Assembly (NCBI GenBank): GCA_910580155.1
Contig: CAJTWX010000044.1
Location: forward strand, 1-13,833
Length of the DNA: 13,833 bases
From: an uncultured Alphaproteobacteria bacterium
GTDB lineage: Bacteria > Pseudomonadota > Alphaproteobacteria > RF32 > CAG-239
Direction of reading: 5' to 3'
Shown here in pieces: positions 7,377-13,833 of this stretch. The translations under genes and the position numbers were made by a program. The notes under the pieces were generated by a model. The model saw only the letters and a program-made list of their open reading frames with translations. It did not search any database and was not told where the DNA came from. The number at the start of each line of letters is the position of its first letter. Position 1 is the stretch's first letter.

Positions 7377-7613
7377 ATGGAAAATATTGTTAGTTCAGAT
7401 GCAATGATGTATATCGGTGTTGGTATATGTGCTTTGTCAATGACTGTTTCAGCTTGGGGCTTGGCAAAAGTCTTTGGAATTTTGATTGAAACAATCGGTC
7501 GCAACCCACAGGTTAAAAAAGATGTTCAGGCATTAGGGCTGATTGCTGGTGGTCTTATTGAAGCTATTGCTCTGTATGCCCTTGTTGTTGCAATTTTGAT
7601 GATTTATAAATAA
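7377..7613 (+). CDS. atpE: F0 ATP synthase subunit c
   Basis: The c subunit is a two-helix hairpin that forms the rotating ring. At 78 residues it has normal length. The polar loop GRNPQ (41-45) and the ion-binding carboxylate E62 in helix 2 (GGLIEAIALYAL) are present. The residue after E62 is alanine, not the serine or threonine of sodium-type rings, so protons are the likely ion. Helix 1 is odd: where relatives carry a glycine repeat for tight packing, this one reads ALSMTVSAWGLAKVFG, with serine, threonine and alanine in place of most glycines and a tryptophan at 27. An AAGGA site (7366-7370) sits six bases before the ATG, consistent with the high expression c needs. Confidence 0.96.
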   Translation: MENIVSSDAMMYIGVGICALSMTVSAWGLAKVFGILIETIGRNPQVKKDVQALGLIAGGLIEAIALYALVVAILMIYK

Positions 7614-7626
7614 GAGCAGATAAGCA

Positions 7627-8109
7627 ATGCCGCAGCTTGAAGTTTCAACATATATATCTCAGATATTTTGGCTGATAACAACTTTTTTAAGTTTTTGGCT
7701 TATTATGGACAAGATAATTATACCGCGTATTTCCGAAACGATTGAGGCTCGAAAACGCAAGTATAATGATTTTATCTTGAAAGCTGAAGAGATAAATAAA
7801 AAAGCATTATCAACACTTAATAAGTATGAAGAAACTTTGGCTGCGGCAAAAGCGGATGCTGCACGGCAGATAAGTGAAAATGAAGCAGAGCTGAAAGCTT
7901 TTATTGCCGGCCAAGAGGCTGAGATGACCAAGCGGCTTAAGCAAAAAGTTGCTGAAGACGAAGAAAAGCTTTTTCACGAAAAAGAGGAAACGCTGAAAAA
8001 AATCGAAGAACTTTCGCAAACAGCGGCAATTACCGTGTTACGGCAGCTCGGGATAAAAAACGTTACACCGTCAAATATACAAAAAAGTTCTTCAACGAAA
8101 GAAAACTAA
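7627..8109 (+). CDS. atpF': F0 ATP synthase subunit b' (second b-type stator subunit)
   Basis: The b' subunit pairs with b as the peripheral stalk holding F1 against rotation. The 160-residue protein begins MPQLEVSTYISQIFWLITTF, matching the MPQLDxST start of alphaproteobacterial b'. It has one membrane helix (about 9-28) followed by a long charged helix (about 35-140) rich in alanine, glutamate and lysine with heptad character. The conserved IIPRISETIEARKRK after the membrane is visible. The tail SSSTKEN is short and polar. It lies 13 bases after atpE and one base before atpF, and only a weak ribosome binding site is seen. The separate b and b' genes are a main taxonomic clue for this window. 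Confidence 0.93.
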   Translation: MPQLEVSTYISQIFWLITTFLSFWLIMDKIIIPRISETIEARKRKYNDFILKAEEINKKALSTLNKYEETLAAAKADAARQISENEAELKAFIAGQEAEMTKRLKQKVAEDEEKLFHEKEETLKKIEELSQTAAITVLRQLGIKNVTPSNIQKSSSTKEN

Positions 8110-8110
8110 A

Positions 8111-8662
8111 ATGTCCACAACAATTGCAGATACGGCACTTTCTATTGCTGAAAATATAGAAAATGAAGAGATATTTTACCAAAGTGCGGAATTTTGGGTC
8201 AGCTTTGCTTTTGTTGTCGTAGTGTTGTTACTCATCTCACCGGTAGGCAAAGCCATAACGGGAATGATGAAACAACGCATTGAAAGGATTAAGGATGAGC
8301 TGCAAACCGCCGAAAACCTGAAACTCGATGCACAAAAGCTCTATGCGGAATATGAACGTAAATTTCTAAATACAGAGAATGAAGTAAATGCAATCATTAC
8401 CGGTGAGCAGGCGGCGATTGCCGATACGAAAAAGCGTAAAATACGTGCGCTTGATTTAATGCTTAAGCAAAAAGATATCGAAGCGGATGCTAAAATAGAA
8501 ATGGCGTTTGAACGTGTTAATAATGAAATTAATACGCTCATCAGTAAACGCACAACAGAGATATTGCAAAATGTTTTTCAAACACAAATCAGCGAAATTG
8601 AACACCGAAAAATAATCAATAATTCTCTGAAAAATTTAGAGGCAATGAAAATAAATGAATAA
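8111..8662 (+). CDS. atpF: F0 ATP synthase subunit b
   Basis: This is the partner of b' in the stator stalk. The 183-residue protein has a short leader, one membrane helix (about 27-45, SAEFWVSFAFVVVVLLLI) and a long charged helix with many alanine, lysine and glutamate residues. The leader sequence ending FYQSAEFWV is typical of alphaproteobacterial b. It follows b' by one base. Its last eight bases overlap the start of the PilT/DotB-like gene. The F1 genes (atpH-atpA-atpG-atpD-atpC) do not follow, so F1 is encoded elsewhere, as is common in alphaproteobacteria. Confidence 0.93.
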   Translation: MSTTIADTALSIAENIENEEIFYQSAEFWVSFAFVVVVLLLISPVGKAITGMMKQRIERIKDELQTAENLKLDAQKLYAEYERKFLNTENEVNAIITGEQAAIADTKKRKIRALDLMLKQKDIEADAKIEMAFERVNNEINTLISKRTTEILQNVFQTQISEIEHRKIINNSLKNLEAMKINE

Positions 8663-9614
8663 GAAGACAGACGAAAACAAAAAACTGCTGGAATATAATT
8701 TTTCAGATTTATATATTGATAAAAACAAAGATTTTTATATCTCAGATGAACGCTATCTTAACAGCTTGAAAAAAATCGAGCCGCTAGATAAAGAAATATT
8801 TTATCAGGTATTAAAAGATATCCCTCATAAAGCCAGTTCTTACTCAATGAATTATGATGGAACGTTTTTCCGCATTGAATACGTAATGTCTGTTGGCGGA
8901 GAATTGTATTGTTTGCGCCGTATGCCGCAGAAAGTACCAAGTATTCACGATTTGAATTATGACCGTAAGTTTATTCAACACCTGATATCGCTGTCCTCGC
9001 ACAGCGGACTGATTTTATGGAGTGGTTCAACCGGTTCGGGAAAAACAACGGCTATTTCATCTCTGTTAGCCGAATATCTGAATTTGCAAGGCGGCTTTGC
9101 TTATACAATTGAAGATCCTGCTGAAATGCCCTTGGAAGGCATATATAAAGCAGTTAATGGTTCAATAGGGTTTTGTAAACAGACAGAAGTTCGAAATGAT
9201 AACTGGAGCGACCCGTTAAAGTCGGCTCTTCGCTCAAAACCGCGTTATATCTTTATTGGCGAGATAAGAACGCCGGATGCGGCCAAAGAATGCCTTCGTG
9301 CCTCAATTTCCGGCCATCTGGTATTGGCAACAATACACGGCAGTTCTATCACGGATTCTTTAAGCTCATTGGTTAAATATGCGAGTTATAATATGAGCGA
9401 ATCATCAGCCTATGATATATTGTCGCGTGGGTTGTTGTGTGCCGTGAAGCAGGATTTAATCGGTACAAAACTTGAGAGCAGGCCTTATATAGAAACTTTA
9501 TTTGCAAATCCCAACCAAAATAAAGGCTGTCAGGTTCGTGCAATTATCCGTAGCGGAAAACTGAACCTCGGAACATCCATTGAAATGCAAACTGTTCGGT
9601 TAGCTCAGGGATAA
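8655..9614 (+). CDS. PilT/DotB-like type II/IV secretion ATPase
   Basis: This 319-residue protein belongs to the secretion ATPase family that powers type IV pili and type II/IV secretion from the cytoplasmic face. Its divergent N-terminal domain (about 1-100) precedes a RecA-like core with Walker A GSTGSGKT (124-131), Asp box TIEDPAE (151-157), Walker B and catalytic glutamate YIFIGEIR (198-205, E203) and His box ATIHGSS (225-231). It lacks the zinc-binding cysteines of GspE/PilB, which favours the PilT/DotB branch. VRAIIRSGK (294-302) resembles the AIRNLIRE element that PilT needs for retraction. Its ATG overlaps the end of atpF by eight bases, with no good ribosome binding site of its own, so it is probably translated by coupling. 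It converges on the pilus cluster, its likely partner. PilT versus DotB/TraJ is unresolved. Confidence 0.85.
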   Translation: MNKKTDENKKLLEYNFSDLYIDKNKDFYISDERYLNSLKKIEPLDKEIFYQVLKDIPHKASSYSMNYDGTFFRIEYVMSVGGELYCLRRMPQKVPSIHDLNYDRKFIQHLISLSSHSGLILWSGSTGSGKTTAISSLLAEYLNLQGGFAYTIEDPAEMPLEGIYKAVNGSIGFCKQTEVRNDNWSDPLKSALRSKPRYIFIGEIRTPDAAKECLRASISGHLVLATIHGSSITDSLSSLVKYASYNMSESSAYDILSRGLLCAVKQDLIGTKLESRPYIETLFANPNQNKGCQVRAIIRSGKLNLGTSIEMQTVRLAQG

Positions 9615-9628
9615 CCACTTTTTTAAGA
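9615..9628. other. Convergent 14-base gap with no visible terminator
   Basis: The plus block and the minus pilus block end 14 bases apart. There is a short T run but no stem-loop that I can fold by eye, so transcripts from both sides may run into each other's 3' ends. Confidence 0.5.
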
Positions 9629-10285
9629 TTATTGTATAGTCCAAATCAGCGTATTATCCGAGTGCGAACACACATCTTTGCTGGCATATTTTGTGATAGG
9701 CAGTTTATAAGTTCCGCCCCATTCAAAAGAATAAGTTCCGCCGGAATTCACGATGCTGATACGCTGCAGCTTGACAATATCTTCATCTGAAATTTTTCCT
9801 TCAGCATAAGAGATACATTGTGCTTGATTTAAATGCGGCAAAATTACATCAAAAGAAGACATCTTTGGCATAACAACATCTGCATTAGCGCCATTACCGA
9901 TTAAAATTTCCTCGCCGCCGGAAAGATATATTTTTCCATTTCTGATATACTTTTCTGAAATAAACTTATCCTGCAAAATCTTTTGTGTAGATAAGCCCCA
10001 ATAATCAGGTTGATCGGCATAATGAAAACGAACGTCATCCGAAATTTTAAAAATATCAGATATATTTTGAGTTACACGGTGCTGTGAAGACGAACAGCTG
10101 TAAAACACTGCCAAAACTAAAAGCAGAGGAAATGATAATTTAAATATCATTTCCTTATTTTCTTTAATCGTATTGGCAATATTTTTCCAAAGAGACTTAA
10201 AATTTTGACGCACAGCAATATATCGGACAATAATATAATTTTTTGCAGAAAAAAGATATTTTTTAAAGTCCGTTTTGGTGAGCAT
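9629..10285 (-). CDS. Pilin-like protein (type IVb, PilS-like headpiece) with atypical N-terminus
   Basis: I place this as pilin-like with moderate confidence. From the ATG at 10285, four bases after the GspF-like stop, it has 218 residues. A basic N-terminal stretch of about 45 residues precedes one hydrophobic segment (47-63). The rest looks like a type IVb pilin headpiece: a helix ISDIFKISDDVRFHYA, then DYWGLSTQKIL, a SGGEEILIG strand-loop, and two cysteines (C157, C206) positioned for the C-terminal disulfide loop, ending NTLIWTIQ. It occupies the pilS position of R64-type clusters. The expected prepilin leader is missing: no glycine or alanine followed by a hydrophobic residue and +5 glutamate at the segment's start. 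YSC (61-63) is not a good lipobox. A longer frame upstream (to 10369) overlaps the previous gene and is less likely. It could be a minor pilin or a tethered pilin-fold adaptor. Confidence 0.6.
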   Translation of the reverse strand: MLTKTDFKKYLFSAKNYIIVRYIAVRQNFKSLWKNIANTIKENKEMIFKLSFPLLLVLAVFYSCSSSQHRVTQNISDIFKISDDVRFHYADQPDYWGLSTQKILQDKFISEKYIRNGKIYLSGGEEILIGNGANADVVMPKMSSFDVILPHLNQAQCISYAEGKISDEDIVKLQRISIVNSGGTYSFEWGGTYKLPITKYASKDVCSHSDNTLIWTIQ

Positions 10286-10289
10286 CAAA

Positions 10290-11405
10290 TTATCCCATCG
10301 CACTTGTAATTTGGTCTTGCATTTCAAATACGCCGAATACCGCCCAGGCAATAATACCAGAAATAGCAAACATTGCCACCATATTCAAAACAGATGCTTT
10401 GGTTTCAACCGCTTCCGCCGATTCGTCAAGCCAGTCGTTGGCAAGTTTATCCAATGCTTCCTCAAAGTTATCTAACTCAGCATAAATACGCAAGTCTGCA
10501 ACAATTTCCTTATCAGGAAATTCTAATTTTGTTTTAGATAATGCCTGACCTAAGTTATCACCGTTTTTAATAAAATCCATTGCTCTGTCAATTCGTTCCT
10601 GCAAATATCTGTTAGAGTCTTTTCTAAGAGAAGCCAAGGCAACAGAAATCGGCACCCCGCCGCGAATAAGTGCGGATAATGACAATAGCCAAGTAATACC
10701 CATAAACATTTTATATAATGACCACGGTGGGCAATTATCAATAGCTGCTCTGGTCGGGCCAGTCCAAATACCGATAGTAAAATAAATAGTAGCAAATAAT
10801 CCCGGAAAAAACGAAAAGGCCAATAACCAGTTTTTTTGAATCCAGTGCGAAACATCCACCAAATCTCGGGCACTGCCGGTCCAGCGGGCATTAGGCGCAG
10901 CCTCTTCCATCGGCGGCACCATATACGCACCAATAGCGTAAATAACCAAAACTGACATCAAAAGCAAAAATGACGGATACGCAATTGCGCCAATAATTGG
11001 CTTTAACATCTTTTCCGTACCTTCCGCCACTTTAATTAAGTTTAATAAAGCACTTTCCAAGTCTGACATATCGCCCACAGAAAGCATCAAACGCTCTCGG
11101 CTGGGCGCCCAGCCTTTTAGCGCGTCTGAAAATGCATAACCATTTTGCAAAGACTTACCCCAAGAGGCAATGGCAATCGCCATCGGCTCATTCGGGTTTT
11201 TACCGTTGTCTGTGATACTGCCATACATAATATCAAGCGCATTCATTAACGAAAAACGGTTACGCAGCAAAGACGCCAGTTTTTTATAAACTTTTAAACG
11301 TGCTTTGTTTGCCATCCCCACCCGAAACTTCGCAAATGAAACTTCAAGCGAGCCTAAAGACTTCATTGCCTTGTTAAATGCACCGTTATTCGTCTTCTCA
11401 ACCAT
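10290..11405 (-). CDS. GspF/PilC/PilR-like inner-membrane platform protein
   Basis: This 371-residue protein is the polytopic platform that links the cytoplasmic ATPase to the growing pilus. It shows the family's duplicated layout: a first cytoplasmic helical domain (about 35-135, with LLRNRFSLMNALDIM and a later GDMSDLESALLNLIKVAE), membrane segments at about 137-163 and 192-214, a second copy of the domain (about 230-335, with LSALIRGGVPISVALASL) and a last membrane helix (341-361). Length and topology fit PilR of the R64 thin pilus slightly better than the roughly 400-residue GspF. Its ATG has a GAGG seven bases upstream, in the 12-base gap after the ATPase gene. The pilin-like gene follows after four bases. 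Confidence 0.85.
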   Translation of the reverse strand: MVEKTNNGAFNKAMKSLGSLEVSFAKFRVGMANKARLKVYKKLASLLRNRFSLMNALDIMYGSITDNGKNPNEPMAIAIASWGKSLQNGYAFSDALKGWAPSRERLMLSVGDMSDLESALLNLIKVAEGTEKMLKPIIGAIAYPSFLLLMSVLVIYAIGAYMVPPMEEAAPNARWTGSARDLVDVSHWIQKNWLLAFSFFPGLFATIYFTIGIWTGPTRAAIDNCPPWSLYKMFMGITWLLSLSALIRGGVPISVALASLRKDSNRYLQERIDRAMDFIKNGDNLGQALSKTKLEFPDKEIVADLRIYAELDNFEEALDKLANDWLDESAEAVETKASVLNMVAMFAISGIIAWAVFGVFEMQDQITSAMG

Positions 11406-11417
11406 TGATACACCTCA

Positions 11418-13082
11418 CTAGTAAACCGGACGTTGGTCAATCAAGCCACACCAACGCTCAACTTCATCCATATCAATTTGCCCTTTAATCATTCTTTCAA
11501 TCGCAGCATCCTTCAGCGGGCGGCCGTTTAATTCACTTACCCAATAGTCAATAGCATGAGCTGTTTCATTATCAATAATCATCCTGAGGAAGTGTGAATC
11601 GGGCAAAATAATCTCATCAACAGCCATCCTGCCTTTGAAGCCTTTATATCCGCATACTTTACACCCCGGACCACTGACATAAACGTTTTCAATACCATAA
11701 TCACCCAGTGCATTGCGCAAACGATTAAATTCAGGCGTTCCTTCTTTGGTTTTGATAGATTGTCTGCACGCCGGACAAAGTTTACGGAACAAACGTTGCG
11801 ATACCAATCCTTTAACAAGCTCAGGGTCGTTTAATAAGTATGGTTGAATACCCATATCTCTTAAACGGGTAACAATAGCCGGTGCAGAGTTAGCGTGTAG
11901 AGTTGTCCATACGCCGTGACCAGACAGCGCCCCTTTAAACGTTAATTCAGCCGTAGACAACGAACGCGTTTCACCCACCAGAATAACATCAGGGTCGGAA
12001 CGGAGCGCCGCAGACAAAGCTTTTGTGAATTGCTCATTCTTTTCCTCTTCGGTATTAGCATTCGTCACCGGCATTTGACGGGCACCCGGAATAGGATACT
12101 CAGGAGGATCTTCCACCGTCAAAAGGTTAATCTGATAGTTTTTCTCTTGCAGCAGTTTAATCATATTACGTTGTAACGTAGTAGATTTACCCGAACCCGT
12201 TGGCCCTGCCACAACGTTCAAGCCAACCGCCATACTGCGCATTTTGTAAAAAAGGTCTTCTTCGTATTTTCCCAAACCGAGCGAGCGCAAATCCGAACTT
12301 CCTTCCGGATTGTCATCCGCATATAACAGACGCATAACCAGATATTGCGAACCAAACGCAATCGGGTTAAATTGTAAACGAATAGCCAATACATTATGTG
12401 GCAGCATTAATTTACCGTTAGAACCGCGCAACGGTGTAGAACCCAGTTTTTGCGCACCTTGAAACTCATTTTGCGAATAGTTCGAGTCGGAAATATCAGC
12501 AGAAGCAAATACCGAGCGGACAAAAGCTTCACCCCACTCGCCGCCATATTCGCTTTGCTTAACCATAATACCGTTCTCACGGAATAAAACCGTAGATGAA
12601 GAACCTACAATAACGTGAACGTCGGAAACTTTTTTTTGTGAGGCGCGTTGAATGATGTTGATAAAGTCAATTTGCATCTGCATATCTTCTGCTTCTTCGG
12701 CAGACACATCAACAGTACCGGCACCACGCTCGGCATACGCATAAATAGCAGATATTTCATTTAGTGTTACATAAATCGGCGCCTTAATCGGTATTTTTCT
12801 TCTTTTGACATTCGCTTCAAAGTTATAAACCGCACCATCAAAACGGTTATCTTTTGAAACAAGATATGTTCCGTCTGTAAAGAGAGCCAGCAGACGCCGC
12901 GTTTCATTTGAAATAGGAAACTCCGAACCGCTTACCGTAAGCAGCTTATTGCCGTTTGCAAATAATCTGTCAAACAGATTTTCTTTTTTACCCTGAGAGC
13001 CGCCGTTGTCTTCCTCTTCAAAGTTAGACTTTGGTGTGACCTGAGTTTCTGTTTTAAGCGGATTCTTTACATCTTCTGCCAT
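11418..13082 (-). CDS. GspE/PilB/PilQ-like type IV pilus assembly ATPase
   Basis: This cytoplasmic hexameric ATPase should drive pilus polymerisation. From the ATG at 13082 it has 554 residues; a TTG at 13097 would add MWVLE and is less likely. Its N-terminal half is divergent. The core has Walker A GPTGSGKST (293-301), Asp box TVEDPPE (322-328), Walker B VILVGETR (366-373) and His box TTLHANS (393-399). Four cysteines in CPAC (436-439) and CKVC (474-477) form the zinc-binding element of GspE/PilB enzymes, absent from the retraction type. The acidic, low-complexity start (about 1-35) is probably flexible. It lies between the PilP-like and GspF-like genes, matching pilQ of R64. All catalytic motifs are intact. 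Confidence 0.9.
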   Translation of the reverse strand: MAEDVKNPLKTETQVTPKSNFEEEDNGGSQGKKENLFDRLFANGNKLLTVSGSEFPISNETRRLLALFTDGTYLVSKDNRFDGAVYNFEANVKRRKIPIKAPIYVTLNEISAIYAYAERGAGTVDVSAEEAEDMQMQIDFINIIQRASQKKVSDVHVIVGSSSTVLFRENGIMVKQSEYGGEWGEAFVRSVFASADISDSNYSQNEFQGAQKLGSTPLRGSNGKLMLPHNVLAIRLQFNPIAFGSQYLVMRLLYADDNPEGSSDLRSLGLGKYEEDLFYKMRSMAVGLNVVAGPTGSGKSTTLQRNMIKLLQEKNYQINLLTVEDPPEYPIPGARQMPVTNANTEEEKNEQFTKALSAALRSDPDVILVGETRSLSTAELTFKGALSGHGVWTTLHANSAPAIVTRLRDMGIQPYLLNDPELVKGLVSQRLFRKLCPACRQSIKTKEGTPEFNRLRNALGDYGIENVYVSGPGCKVCGYKGFKGRMAVDEIILPDSHFLRMIIDNETAHAIDYWVSELNGRPLKDAAIERMIKGQIDMDEVERWCGLIDQRPVY

Positions 13083-13106
13083 TTCTAATACCCACAAGCA
13101 AAATAA

Positions 13107-13833
13107 TTATTTCTTATCTTTAACCAAACCTAAAGTCGGGGTAACACCATCAATTGTTCTTCCGACATAAAGGTATTCATTAACACCATTACGGGAAAAC
13201 ATTGCATAGTCAGAACCGATTTCTTTAAGAATGTGTCCGGATGGTAACGCCGTGCCGACTTTTAAGGAAATAGGCAGCCCGTTTACATCAATCACTTCAA
13301 TTGACATTGTATCTGCTCTTCCTGTAATTCCCAAAATGGCGTATTGCGCACTTAATCTAATAGGAAGTTCAACCTCTTCTTCCTCTTCATCCGTTTCAAC
13401 AACATCAGAAGAATCTGCAGTATCAGCCGTTGTCTGCGCATTAGCCGCAGCTGAAGCATTCCTGTTTTGAAGCTCCTCAATTGATTGTGATTTCAAATAT
13501 ATGCTGTTCTGTGCATTTTTAATTATCTTTGCATCAGCCTCAATGCGTTTGCGCAATTGTTCGTTACGGGCTTTTAAGCTCTTGACAACGCGGTCAAAGT
13601 TAGCTTTAGCCGCTTCCGCCGCTTGCATATTTTTAACCGAAGCATCAACCAATTTCTCTATTTTGGCTTTAAACAAATCTGTAAGCTCATTCTTTTCTTG
13701 CTTTGCAGCTGCAAGCTGCGCATATAAGTCTTCTTTTTCCCTTAACCAGGATTGTTGGTTAACAAGCATATGGTTCATATATGCATTTAACAATTTCTTC
13801 TGCTTTAAAACTTCCAGCATTTGTTGCTTATCA
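13107..13833 (-). CDS. PilP-like pilus biogenesis protein with long coiled coil (5' end off the window)
   Basis: The frame is open to the right edge: codons DKQQ precede the ATG at 13820, and that ATG has no ribosome binding site, so the gene probably starts beyond the window. The visible part has a long alpha-helical, charged region with heptad-like spacing (about the first 125 residues from M 13820), an alanine-rich and then strongly acidic linker (DVVETDEEEEEVELP), and a compact C-terminal beta-type domain from LPIRLSAQYAILGITGRADTM to the end. That last domain, with VIDVNGLPISLKVGTALPSGHILKEIGSDYAMF, resembles PilP of R64-type pili, as does its position upstream of the PilQ-like gene. PilP usually sits in the inner membrane and periplasm; a membrane anchor would lie off the window. 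The call rests mainly on pattern and synteny. Confidence 0.6.
   Translation of the reverse strand, partial: DKQQMLEVLKQKKLLNAYMNHMLVNQQSWLREKEDLYAQLAAAKQEKNELTDLFKAKIEKLVDASVKNMQAAEAAKANFDRVVKSLKARNEQLRKRIEADAKIIKNAQNSIYLKSQSIEELQNRNASAAANAQTTADTADSSDVVETDEEEEEVELPIRLSAQYAILGITGRADTMSIEVIDVNGLPISLKVGTALPSGHILKEIGSDYAMFSRNGVNEYLYVGRTIDGVTPTLGLVKDKK

Noticed and set aside
9615..9660. Bidirectional terminator between the convergent blocks
   Set aside because: Only a short T run is present; no inverted repeat with a stable stem could be found by eye.
10068..10152. Reading the pilin-like protein from a later ATG (MIFKLSF) as a secreted or lipoprotein form
   Set aside because: The AAGGA before it is only one or two bases from the ATG, and the YSC site is not a good lipobox. 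Kept only as an outside possibility.
10286..10369. A 28-residue N-terminal extension of the pilin-like protein
   Set aside because: It lies wholly inside the end of the GspF-like gene except for a few bases, has no ribosome binding site and no leader peptide character. The ATG at 10285 fits better.

Overview
This window looks like chromosomal DNA of an AT-rich alphaproteobacterium. Three things point there: an F0 ATP synthase operon with separate b and b' subunits in the order atpI-atpB-atpE-atpF'-atpF; an AddB protein of the alphaproteobacterial type; and a neighbouring DciA (DUF721) and DsbA-like pair, an association known from that class. The low G+C content and compact, overlapping genes would fit an uncultured host- or gut-associated lineage, but that last step is inference. 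I see no rRNA, tRNA, insertion sequence, CRISPR array or stretch of more than 300 bases without a gene.

The layout has three transcription blocks. (1) Minus strand, about 3942 to 1: aroK, rph, rdgB and addB, nearly gapless, with addB running off the left edge. These cover chorismate synthesis, tRNA 3' trimming, removal of damaged purine nucleotides and double-strand break repair. (2) Plus strand, 4031 to 9614: a 42-residue lipoprotein-like peptide, a XerD-type recombinase, a DciA-like helicase loader, a DsbA-like thiol oxidoreductase, the five F0 genes, and a PilT/DotB-like secretion ATPase. Every junction is an overlap or a gap of at most 23 bases, so all ten genes could sit on one transcript starting in the short divergent intergenic region at 3943-4030. 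(3) Minus strand, right edge to 9629: genes collinear with pilP-pilQ-pilR-pilS of the IncI1/R64 thin (type IVb) pilus. They encode a coiled-coil PilP-like protein open at the right edge, a GspE/PilB-type ATPase, a GspF-type membrane protein and an atypical pilin-like protein.

Blocks 2 and 3 converge with only 14 bases between their stop codons. The PilT/DotB-like ATPase at the end of the ATP synthase block therefore lies next to a pilus gene set, and is a natural candidate for its second, possibly retraction, motor. The least ordinary items are this pilus motor coupled to atpF; a pilin-like protein whose only hydrophobic segment starts about 46 residues in and lacks a recognisable prepilin cleavage site; a PilP-like protein with a long coiled coil; a small unlisted lipoprotein-like gene; and an unusual first helix in the ATP synthase c subunit. 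The other genes look like ordinary, intact housekeeping genes.
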